Assembly: GCA_034509925.1 (NCBI GenBank)
Contig: CM067533.1
Span: 7,526,535-7,590,534 of the forward strand
DNA from: Hirudinaria manillensis
Taxonomy: Eukaryota; Annelida; Clitellata; Hirudinida; Hirudinidae
DNA: 64,000 nt
Reading direction: 5' to 3'
Both the position numbers and the translations under genes were made by a program. A model generated the notes under the pieces. It searched no databases, was not told where the DNA came from, and was given only the letters and a program-made list of their open reading frames with translations. Positions 26,301 to 38,200 of this stretch are shown here, in pieces (the first letter of the stretch is position 1; every line of letters starts with the position of its first letter).

Positions 26301-28150
26301 TCCGTCTGATCATCGTTAAATAACTCGATTATTCAGTGAAATGCCATCATCATATCGCTTTAATCAAGCACCTCACAGTTAAGAGAATAACAGGGAACTG
26401 GTATGTTGTATAATAGGATATGCAGGATGTAACGGGGTCTGTCGCTAATGTCTACAATTAGACTGATAACTAGACAATTTGCACCACCGATGATAAGCTA
26501 TCATAGGCGACATCTAAACAAAGTGTGAAAGTAGGACCAATTCGCTGTAGGATCCCGTTTGAAATTAGGATCTGGACTGCTTTCACTCGAGCAAATGTTT
26601 CTTGGCTGGAGCAATTAAGCAATTATTTATTAGCAATTAGCGATTAAGAAATTTTAAAGAATCCGAGACCGAATGGGAAGGAGATCGGTATCACTCCACG
26701 ATTGTCTTTAAAAAATCCGTCAACTTCGTCGCTTTCCCGGCTCTCAGACAAGTCTGAGAATTCTCGCCTCAAAATCTGTAATGCTTTAACCTTTCTTTAT
26801 CTTTCTTCTAACCTCAATAGGTCTTGAATCTAAATATATTCGAGCATTTCCTTCGTCACTCAGTTCAAAGAAAGATAAGGGTTCTTTGGAGAGAGAGAGA
26901 GAGTTTGACTCTTTAACGAGGAAATAAGGAAAGGAGACGCTTTATGAGAACCAGCTTCTAGATTACTCAGTTCCCAAGAAATTGAATTAATTCAACCCAC
27001 GGTACCCGTGAAATAAATTGCACCTTGCATGAATTATTAATGAACTTTAATTATGCAACTAATTTATCGACCAGACACACTAAACGCGACAAAGAACTTT
27101 TAGAACCTCAACATATCCTGTCCAAAGTCTTCGAAGATTTTGATTATGATTGCGTGATTGTGGAATTCTGATTGTTCTGCGTATCATTATCGTCGGATGG
27201 TTAATTTATGGTTAATTATTTCTGAGCGGATATATCTGTCAGCATGGATGTCCTACTCATGGTGTAGAAATATCACAGGTAAGCGTTTTGAGTGTTTGAA
27301 CTAATCTAAAACTGCGCTTGGACTTTGATCGTCTTATCGATGTGACTCGATTTTAAAGTCACCTTTAAAGGCATCGGCTTCAAAATAATAATAATTAACC
27401 CATTTCTTTGGCGCAAGAAAAATAGAACGAGCAGTAAATAAATAAATAAATAAATAAATAATTAATTAATTAATAAGCAATGGATACAAAAGGCTTACTT
27501 TGCATTCAATTCTTCATTGATCTCTTCCAGGGAAGCAATCTTGATCTCAAGACGTGCCTTTTCCTTTTCTCCTTCATCAAGGAGTCTCCTTGCTTCGTCC
27601 AACTCCACCTGGAACATGGCCTTAATCTGGGTCGTGTCCTTCCCCCATCTTGACTTTAACTTTTCCAACTCTTCAGTCAGTCTCTTGTTTTGTGCCTCCA
27701 GAAATCTCACCTGGAATAACGATGACATAAAAATAATAATTGCTATTATTAATTCAATACTCGATTAGGTTTTTTTAATGTCGCATTCATTTTTCGTAAA
27801 CGTGCCTTTTCAATGTAGCTGGCGAATCTTTCGTTCAAGTCTTGCATGTCCTTCTTTTCCTTCTCGCGAGAGTTCTTGACACTGGACACCCCTGAGCTGG
27901 CCAAAGGGGTGTAGCTGGATGGCGAGATGGCAAAGGCATTGCCGTACTGGATAGTCTTTTCTCTTCTAACGGTGCTGGAAGACATGGAAGAACCGAGAGG
28001 TGCTTGGATGGATCGGTGGATAATGACATTTCTCGGGGCCACTGAGGGTCGATAAGTGGTGGCTAGGATAGAGGCTCCGCCCTCTGACCCTCCGCTGATT
28101 TCGGTCTTGTAGACGCGACGAGTTGTTTTGGTGACGACTTCCTCGGCCAT
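23316..28150 (-). CDS. Cytoplasmic intermediate filament protein with lamin-tail domain
   Basis: A structural filament protein of the protostome cytoplasmic type. Exons: 27806-28150, 27499-27710, 25843-26029, 25482-25577, 25204-25365, 24951-25076, 24657-24877, 24341-24516, 24025-24161, 23781-23888, 23451-23567, 23316-23354; 641 aa. The Ser/Thr-rich head (1-90) is followed by the coil 1A hallmark DLNERFASYIEK|VRFLEAQNKRL (joined across intron 1). Coil 1B is about 145-150 residues, i.e. lamin-length, longer than the roughly 100 of vertebrate cytoplasmic filaments. Coil 2 ends in the signature LELEIAAYRKLLEGEESR (about 432-450). Then comes a Gly/Ala/Ser-rich linker (about 460-508) and a lamin-tail (Ig-like) domain (about 515-630, with LGGWRLSRLVD and VWGAGQ). 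The C-terminus HVQKTVYG lacks a CaaX box, so it is not a nuclear lamin. The start ATG has a strong context (AAAATGG) and lies 5 nt after a 3' splice site. Intron 1 must use a GC donor. Confidence 0.97.
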
Positions 28151-29226
28151 TTTGCCTGATTTCGGAATAAAAAGCCAAAAAGTCAGAAAAAAAAATCAAA
28201 ATTGCAGTCTAACTCGCTTCGGAATTATGCTGACATCGAATGGCAATTACAGTCGTGTTGTTGTTGTTCATGTTGTTAATGATATTGTCGTTGCTGGGCG
28301 TGAAAATCGTAAACGGCATCATTTTCTAAACATTATTTTCTCCTCATTCGAAGATTATGGGGGCGTTGAACAATGGAAGATGTTCAAAGTTCTGTTACGT
28401 TTGAAGCACAAGAACTGAGGATGACGTTGAAAGTTAGTGGGTCACTTCAGAATAAAGAAAAAAAAAAGAAAAGGAGTGTGGTGTGGTGTGTGTTTGTGTT
28501 CTGTTTTGTATGTAATAAGTACTTGTCTATGTTTTGTATGCTGTCTGCGATGTACAATACCGATACTGATGTTGTTGGTATTGTTTTCATTGCAGGCGAC
28601 GAATATCCTACTATTAGTGCTACAAAGAGATTTGAAGACTTGAAAAATCATTCGTAAATTCCATCTTCAACAAGAATTTAAATTAAAGAAATGTGCTTTG
28701 GAAGACGAAAACAAAAGCTGTGCTGTTAATGTAGGGACGTGCGTTTATGTTTTTATTGAATTTCTAAAATTATTGGCTGATGATTTTTGCAGATTATAGT
28801 CGGTCGCCGGTCAACGTTTTTGGCTTTCCATGGTAACTGAAAGAAGATTCTATGCACGCGATGTTAGGGTTTAAAAATTAATTTAACTTTTATTGCAAAT
28901 AATAAACGTTTCGATACCAATGCTATTCTGGAGAATCCAGAATATTTTGCAAAATAAAAGTCTCTCGTGCAATCACTAATTGAAGCACTAATCAGTTAAT
29001 ATCAGAGTTTATCAAAGAATTACATTTAATTAAATGGTTATAAAATCGTAATACACCATCGAACCATCGAGTATTCAAGCAGCTAATTTCTAAATCGCTT
29101 AACAATCAAAATTCAGATTCAAAATTACAAAAACACAAAAATAAAACAACAGCAACAATGTGTCTGTTGTGTATTTCCAACGAAACATTTTCAAAACCCA
29201 TAACAAACAATACAAACAAAACTCAC

Positions 29227-29290
29227 TTTACAATTGGAACCAAAAACCTTGCAAGCGACGAAAACTCAAAAGGCTAGGCAGGAGCTGAGT
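29227..29290 (-). other. Probable non-coding first exon of the filament gene
   Basis: On the minus strand, a TATA box is followed about 25-30 nt later by sequence ending at a strong donor (TAAA|GTGAGTTTT at 29226). The matching acceptor (TCAG before 28155) lies 5 nt ahead of the ATG, which implies a 1.07-kb intron in the 5' UTR. The exact transcription start is inferred. Confidence 0.5.
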
Positions 29291-29314
29291 GTGAAGAAGT
29301 CACCAGAGTTAGCC

Positions 29315-29322
29315 TTTTTATA
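29315..29322 (-). promoter_or_regulatory. TATA box of the filament gene
   Basis: The minus strand reads ACCTATAAAAAGGC, a near-perfect TATA element, about 1.17 kb upstream of the filament ATG and properly placed before the proposed first exon. TATA promoters are common for highly expressed structural genes. Confidence 0.55.
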
Positions 29323-32300
29323 GGTTCGATACCGTGCTACGCTGGATGCTGGAATGATAATAATGGAGGTTGCAGCCAAAAGAATTTAAACTAATTGCTT
29401 CAGAAATAATAGTAATAATTGTGAAATCCGTCTGTGATTAATGTTGCTATTGCTATACCAGGTATTTCCTAAGTGTTGGAGGTGGATTTTTGTCATCCTA
29501 AGAATTCATCCAGGTAATACTTTGCCAACATATTTATTTTTCAGTGTTTTTATGATTTCCAGTTTTTGCAGAAGCTTGTGAAAACAATTATAAAATTTAT
29601 AATAAAAATTGATTTTGAATTTATTGCTTTGTAATTTCTGCCTTTATTTATTTATTTATTTAAATCATCATTGAATGACCTTAATGTTGGTCCGTTGATC
29701 AAAAATAAATTGGTTTGTTTACAAAATATGTTTCCTCTGATGCTGACAAGCTTTAAGAACAAAATACAGCAATAATTTTTGAATTAAATATCGGAATAAT
29801 AATAATAACAACAACAACAACAACAACAATAATAATAATAATACTAATAATAATAAAAGTGCATAATTAAATGTAAAATAAATTATTGTGACACACCTCA
29901 GTTACAATGAAGCCTCCTTTCTCTTTCTTAAAAGGAAAACATAAAAAAAAATAATTTATTTTATATTAATTAAATAAGTAATACAATAAATATTTGTGTT
30001 AAGGTTATAATTATATAATAGTATAATATATGTACTATTATAATAAATATAATATATATTTATATGGAGTAGTACTTTTTAAATTTCTGGAAATTCCAAT
30101 AATCGATTTAAATATTTTATTTTGGCGCAGGGTTTGGTCAACAGTGATGATATCACAAATACAATTACAATCTGTTGCTTTACAAAGCTACCCCATAATT
30201 TAAATAGATATACATATATAGATACATGCATATTTATACATGTACATATGTTCACCTAATCTGGTAATTTATAACCTTTGTTATACTTTCTTATACTCAA
30301 GAAGCCAAGCTGTTGGAGTTTTGACCTTTATAATAAATTCTTCAGCAAATATTCGCTTCCGAAGCTAAATAGTTTCATAGAAATTAACCTAGCGCCATTC
30401 ACACCCCCACTCCCGGGCCAAATTGCGGGTCTTTCACCCACACACAGCTTCGGGGCCCAGTGAAGAGTGGCTGCTCAATGAGCTGTGCTCAGCTCTGCAC
30501 CTTCGTAATATTGGTTAAGAGGCTCTCTTGAGATCGGCTACTGGTACTTGAATACCTGTGCCACTTGACAGGACGCTAGCAGTTGCGCAAGATGGCCAAT
30601 TTCAATTTGCTAAAGAATTTGCAGTCAACAGCAGCTCTGGCGACCTCGTTTTTCAGTTTATTCCGACAGCAACAACACTGACTACGAATTGCATCGATGT
30701 GGTTGTTGTTGTTGTGGTTGTATGGTAAATCTCTGATCTCGTTTCTTAAATGTTTATTTTGAATTTTCTCCTTTTCCACAAAAAAAAACAGCATTTTTTG
30801 AAATGGATTCTTCAAAGGGAAATCGATTTTTAAAAAAAGTCCGTGAGAAGCCAAAAGCCAAAGATTGTGGCATCTGAATTTCATCTTTAAACGTCGCTTT
30901 ATTGGGTCGCCATTTTGACTCCAGTCATCATCATCATCATTGAAAATTTGAAAAAGAAAACAACGATTTTTTTTTGAAAATTTCATTTCAATTATCAAAT
31001 AATTAATTAAATAAGGCAATAATTAACTTTGAAAATGTTACTATTATTTGTAAAGATGACAAAATGGTGGAATGAATTCCACATGGACGATTGTGTTTCC
31101 AGATTGCAGGAATGGAATGATGAGTCACGCAAATGACCTTTTGGAGACCCAGTACGGTGAACCTTGACCTGGATGAACTCTTGACGTGATTGGAAAATTT
31201 GAATATAAGCTCCACCCACTTCCATTCGCATTCTCCATGCTTTCCATTGTGGCTGTTCATCTTTAGAACAAAGAATGGACAAAGGAAGTGGCCTGGAGAG
31301 TGACCTCTTTGTTCTCTGAGAAAGTATTTTCCGGATAAACATAAAGTGAATAATAATAGTAATTATAATAATAATAAATAACATCATCACAATTATCAGT
31401 TTTGTTATGTTAGTATAATGTGTTATAAAATATCTCAAACTGCCGTCAATTCTAAAACCAATAATAATAATTATTATTGTGAAATAATAATATCCTTCAA
31501 TTAATAAATTATGTTAATGTGGCGTTTAATTTTTGCCTGGCTCCTAATAGACCACTCGAACGAGGATCTATTAATTGCTGCAATTAAGGTGACAATTATT
31601 ATTATTCTGATCACGATTAATGTTGTTCTTGATGTATTAAATAGTAATAATAATAATAATAATAATAATATTGTATTTATCATTATAATAATAATAATAA
31701 TAATTATTATTATTATTATAGAGCGAATAAATTATGACAAGTAAGCTGAACCCCATCCAAATGATATTTCAGTATAGACGAATGAAGGACCTACGTTCTT
31801 GTTGAGGCTGAATTCCCACTCGAGCTGCTCATTTGCATATTCATGTGGTGAATCATAGAAGTTTGAGAGTTATTAAAAATGATATAATTTTCTTTTAAAT
31901 AAATCGAATTAAATTGAAAAGTTTGAATTTTTATGAAAATTGTGCTTTAATTGTGGGCAATAATATAAATAAACACTTGAAATAAATATAATAAATATAA
32001 TATAAACATATATTCAACTAATAGTAATAATAGTAATAATAATAATATTAACAATTAATTCGAGAATGTTTTCAAGATTAATAAACATTTTTCTCATGTT
32101 GATCTGTTTGGTAGATTTTATTTTTTTCAAATTATAAAAGCAAATAAAAAACAAAATAAACTTTGGTCTCGGATTTAAAGTCTGGTTTTTCAAAATCTCG
32201 TGAGACTCCATCATCATTATCGTCATCATCTTCGTCGTCATCATCATTATCATCATCAATCTGTATCTTGACCCGACTTGACCTTTACCCTGATTTCGGC

Positions 32301-32544
32301 ATTTTAAAATTTTTCTGTCACTTTGTGAGGCAATGCATAAATTATTCACAAATATTTCCTAATTTATCAATTGTTAATGATACAAGTGCTAATAACACCA
32401 TATGTAAATATTATAAATAATAATAATAAAATCAACATAATTCATAATAATATTAACAATTAACATACAATAACGGCAATATCTTAATATATAACATTAT
32501 GTAATTTTATCATTTTGAAATACGTTTCGATATTATATTATGCA

Positions 32545-32602
<58 letters not shown>

Positions 32603-33886
32603 GAAATATTTCATCGCATTTCTCCAGCATGAATCTGGTTCCAACTGGAACAGATTAGAGTGATTATAGTCTGCCCAATAAAACATCGAATGGCGCCAAA
32701 ATTGGCCTCATCTTGGGTGGGTGGATGGGTGGGTGGGTGTTAGGCATTCCACAGATTTCAAGTCATCAGGTACAAAACCATTTGGACTTTGGCATCCAAT
32801 TTTGGCTCATTTTCTTTATAATTATTTGTTAAATAGGTTTTATTGTTATTGCAGATAATTTAATCTTCTAATTGTAGCATGAATGTTTATGTAAATATTA
32901 AAATAAACATTTAATTCTTGAGCATGAAAAACATTCACGATAGAATTTTATAAATAATTATCAAAAATCATCAAAAATAAACTCCTATTTTCCTTAAATT
33001 GCCCTAAAAAAAAACAAAAACAATTAACTGATTATATTTCTTTTTACGAAAAATCGTAATTATTTCCCCCACTCGAACATTGGTCTCGATAGTTTCAATA
33101 ATTTTCTAATTGAAAAATCAACAAATCACTTCCTAAGGACTGACGTTGCTATGAACTCTGAGTCACGTGATGACGCCGTGTCTGGAAAACAAACGGCCCA
33201 GTGGAAGTGTGATGATGACGACGACGACGACGATGATGATGATGGTGATGATGACGATGACGACGAAGACGATGATGATGATGACGATGATGATGATGAT
33301 GATGATGACGAAGACAAGGCGATGACTAAGAGTCATGACTGTGCCGTGATAAAACTTGGAAGTATTTCAACGTCGTTTCTCAAAATGGATGAATTGGAAG
33401 GTTTTGATGCTGGATTCAATTACACGAATTTTGACATTTAAACGTTTTTAAGAAGGATAATAAAAATAAAATTACTAAAAAAATATTATTTTATTTATTT
33501 AAAAATATTAATACTACTACTAATAATAATAATAATGCTATCAAAACACTATCGATTGTCCCACATCCCTCTTCAAGTACTTGAATTGAAATTAGTTCAT
33601 CCTAAAATTATCCCAAATTCATGAATAATTCGACATTAATTTCACGACTGGAAAGTCATTAGGAATCGTCCGACATTACTTTCCCCTAATTTTGGGCCTC
33701 GTATTTTATTTAAAAATCAACTTATTCCTTAGGAAAGCCAACAATTATTTCAAAATAAACAAACTAAATGCTTAAATGTACACTCCGTAATGTTCAACAT
33801 TTCTAATATTTACAGAAATGATTATTGTTAACCAACGTCATGGGTTGAGGTTTGAAAGGTCATCATTATCATCTTTTACATCACCA

Positions 33887-33921
<35 letters not shown>

Positions 33922-34614
33922 ATCATCATCATCATCATCATCACCACTAACATACCACCAAGCATCGTTAGTTTTATGATAGCTCATTATTCTGCAAGAC
34001 AATTTAAATCTGCCATCAGAGCCATTTAAAACAATATCACAGCCTAATCATCACGTAAAAACATAATAATAATAGAAATAATAATAATAAATATATTAAA
34101 TTAATAATAATAATAATAAATTATAGGCGGCTCTAAAAACAATTTTACTGCATTGAAATAATAATTTTAACAAATTTTGCAATAATAAATATTTTATTAT
34201 ATTATACGACCACGTGGTTCTCATCATCTGAGTTCATTGGAGTTAATGTGTCAATTTATGCAAATTTATGCAAATTATGCACCATCCTATCAAGTGATTG
34301 ACAAACAGATGAAAGAAAAAAGCATCCAAACTGTCTCCACTAAAAAGATTTCCATTTATTTATTATTTATTTATTTATTTCCGTGGATTTTAGAATTTAT
34401 TTGAGCGGAATAAAAATCAATTTGTGATGATATTTACAAACAAATGTGGATAAATTGAATGATAAAACATTGAAATAATATATAATACAATAACATATAT
34501 CAGGAACTTGTTGTCACAAAGTTCATTTCAAGCATTTATTTCTCCAACAATAATTGTGAATAAATTGATAAATAAAATAATAATAATAATAACAACAACA
34601 ATAACAACAGTAAT

Positions 34615-34650
<36 letters not shown>

Positions 34651-35213
34651 GAGAAATTGTCTTAATGATATTAAAGTGCCGATTGAAATGCTAATGAATG
34701 AACAATCCATTAACTTGAACTACATACCGGAACAATGTCACATGCAATCTTGAAGCGCAAATGATGATCATCATCATCATCATCATCATCGTCGTCATCA
34801 ACATCGTCATCGTCATCATCATCATCATCATCATCCACCATGTACAAATGATAGCGTTATCTGACATATTAAGAACAACTGAAAGCAATTGCAGGGCTTC
34901 TAAAAACTCTTGGCCAATCAAATCGCGGCATGAAGGTAAACGAAGCCTCTCATTCGGCGCTTTAAATAGCTCGGGGCAGGTAAGAAAGAACAAATCGTTC
35001 TGTCAACAGGACCAGACCAGGTTGAAATTGTGCTCATTTGCATAATATCATCATCATCATCATCATCATCCACATCATCATCATCACTGGCTCGACTGGA
35101 AAATCTCTCGAGTCGACTTCTCGAAATCTCCGTCTCCACGTGCGAGTCGAAGTCACGACACGACGTGACCAGGGGGTGGGTTGTCCCTCTATCCAACGTC
35201 CCTAGTAACGGAG
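29323..35213. other. Intergenic spacer without a supported gene
   Basis: About 5.9 kb between the filament promoter and the 3' end of the TBC gene, mostly AT-rich with AAT/ATT and ATC/GAT arrays (32551-32600, 33205-33320, 33895-33945, 34762-34835, 35048-35085). Two things stand out: a GC-richer patch at about 30388-30590 and a minus-strand frame at 30576-31019. Neither has a recognisable product or splice structure. The 3' UTR of the TBC gene must occupy the part next to 35213. Confidence 0.6.
33205..33320. repeat. (GAT/GAC)n microsatellite
   Basis: An interrupted GAT/GAC array giving poly-Asp forward and poly-Ser reverse frames. There is no splice or promoter context for a gene. Confidence 0.9.
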
Positions 35214-38200
35214 TCACTGGGCCCCTCTGGTCGCCACCGACTCCCGAACGAAGTGCTTGGGTGCATCCGCGAAGGAGAACTTGAGTCTGTAGGCTTCGGC
35301 GAGGATCAGCCGCATTTCCTCGTCCCTCCAGTGATGGGTAGGAAAGTTCTGGAGCAACAGCATGAGGCCCTGGCGAGCAAAAAAGAAAAAAACATAATTT
35401 TTTTTTATTAATTAACAATTTAAACGAATTAAAACGAAGAATTAAAATTCAGAGTTAATCTTGAAAAATGTAGCACCACGTCGTTTTGCAGCCGCATTCC
35501 TGCCAAAAACATCCTCAGCTAATCATGGAATATTAATCATCCCAGGATTGACTTTAAAAACTATTATCAAAAATTATTATTATCATTATTATTATTATTG
35601 TTATTATTAAAACTATTTTTTTAAAAATCAGGAACGTCATTTCCCTAACCCAGGTTTAGCGATGGAGCAGATTCGACCAAACGGGGGGTACCTGTGGTCC
35701 TCCCCAGCCACCCCCCCCAAATTACTTTTAAAATTACAATTCAAATCATCATCATCATCGACATGCAATCTCATCTTATCTTACATGAAAGTCCCTCTCT
35801 TTCTGAAGAACCCCCGAGAACTTTGTGAGGAAAGCGGCGCAGACGTACAGATGGAAGGAGGCAAAGCCGTCAGGTTCGGACTGCAATTTAAGTAATTAAT
35901 TAATTAGTTAAATTAATTTAAGTAATTATTTAATTAGTTAAATTGTTCAATTAATAGTTTAATTACTTATTACAAGGTGACCGAGTTGCAGCAACAACAA
36001 CATAACTGGTTGTGAGATGATTATTATAATTCATCACATGAAAAACACGTCAGAAAAACTTAATTTGAAATTAGATTTAGTTTTTAAAACTAAAAAAGAA
36101 AGAGCCCCTGTATCTTATGTGTATGGCGCTATATAAATGACATATTATTATTATTATTAATATTATAATTAAAGAACATTTACTTATGGCAATAATGACA
36201 GATAGCTTGGCAATCGATACATTTATAAAAAATAAAATTATTTACCAAACAATTTAATAAATATTAAACTAAAATGAATCATTGGAGCACGTTGCAAGCA
36301 AATCAACGAACCAGGTAAGTGTCCCAGAGTCTGACGATGCACCTGAGAGGCAATTCCCTCATCAAGAGATTGTTCATCCATCGAAAGGTGAACTGGAGAT
36401 ATTCCACCCTATGGCTCTCCAGGTGGCAGTGGAGTCTGTCTGGATTGGAGATTTAATAATAATAATAATAATTATTATTATTATTGTTGGGTAATTATTT
36501 AATTATTAGTTGATTGATTGGATATAATAATAAGCTGATATAATTATTCATTCTGATTTTAATTCCGAATAATAAATATAATTTATTTGAATTTTGAATA
36601 ATAGCATTTAATGAATATTTCTGGATTCAATCTCGCTTTTAATTCAATTTGGAACAAGATTTGGAGAAACAAGGCATCAATGCGTTCCACATGCTTTGGC
36701 ATTTGTTTAGCATGTCATTAGCAAAATGCACTTCTGATTGGTTGTAAGATGATGATGATGATGATGATGATAGCAAATGATTGGTCATCAAATATCGAGC
36801 TTATGATGCCCAGTTATGAGATCTAATTCTAGAAGGTAAACATCTTGAAATTAAAAAAAAAAAACAAATAAAAGAAAGAAAACTATTCATAAACATGCCT
36901 ATAATAACAATGCAAAAAATAAATTATTATAATCATCCAAGGAATAAATCATTTACAATCAACTGTTGAATAAATTATTACAATCGAATAAATTATTATA
37001 ATTGATCGATGAATAAATTATTATAATCCAATATTATTGGCCACTCAACTGTCTATCCTGCTGATCAGCTCCTTGAGTTGCGTGATGCGCGTCTGGATGC
37101 CCGGTTGGGCGAACGTGTAGTTGTCCTGAATGCCATCGAGGAGCTTCGAGAAGCACCAGTAGCAGTCCGCCTCCAAGTTCTGGAGACTCTCCTCTGCCAG
37201 GGTGGAGACCACGAACGTTTCGACGCTAGACTCTGGAAAAAAAAGCAGACGACTTTGTGAATCGGCGGGGTTTCCGTAGGCGACGAGTTTTACGTTGGGT
37301 TGTTACTTTGAGGAATGCAGAATTTGAATATTATGATATCCTAAGGATTGAATTGAGATCGTGAGGGGGGTCTGTCAGTCTGAAGGGTGATGATGATGAA
37401 ATATCTGATGATGTGTGTGATGACAAGGACAATAATGTTTTCACAACAATTGTATCATTTGTTTTAGTAGATTACAATCAATATAATTATATTATAATTA
37501 ACTATATTGTAATCAAGATAATTATGTCTTATAAACTGTTTAAGATGAAATTCCTCAATACTTATTTCAGGTAATACTCGTCATAAAAAAAAAGAAATGT
37601 ACTTCAAAAATGTTTCAGAATTGGACTTGAGTCTGAAAATGTCACAAACTTGTCTCGCACGCTCACTAGCATGAGAACAACATGCGAATTGTAAACGTAC
37701 AGGCTGTAAACACACAGCTCAGGATCAATTCAGATACAAACAAGATACAAACATGAGTACACATCAAAGTGTATCTCTGAATAGCACATGATATCAGCAG
37801 CAAACAAATCACAGACCAAACACAATTTTCAGACATTAGGATCTTATAACCTTCACGAAGGTGATATTAGTGACAGATTTCAGATTATCCTGTGGTCCAT
37901 GGATAACAATAATAATAACAACCACAAAAATAATCAAATACTAATAAACCAACAACAACAATTAAACGATTTTAATCGTTAACTGATAATAATTATGATG
38001 ACACCTCCTCCACAATTCGCATCACCTGTTTCCGAAACCCACCTTTCCCCAGATATTCCGCGAGGAAGACCACGAAGAAGGGCGTGACAAGGTCGTTCAT
38101 TCCCTGAACGTATCCGCTTGCAGGATGCCTGATCGCCCAGATGTACAGGATCCTCTCGAAGATCTGGAAAAAGGAAAGAAGGAACATGAGTAACGTCATC

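Noticed and set aside
30576-31438. Overlapping minus-strand frames of up to 147 residues in the spacer
   Set aside because: No recognisable domain, no splice chain and low-complexity parts. I kept the region as unexplained spacer, not as a gene.
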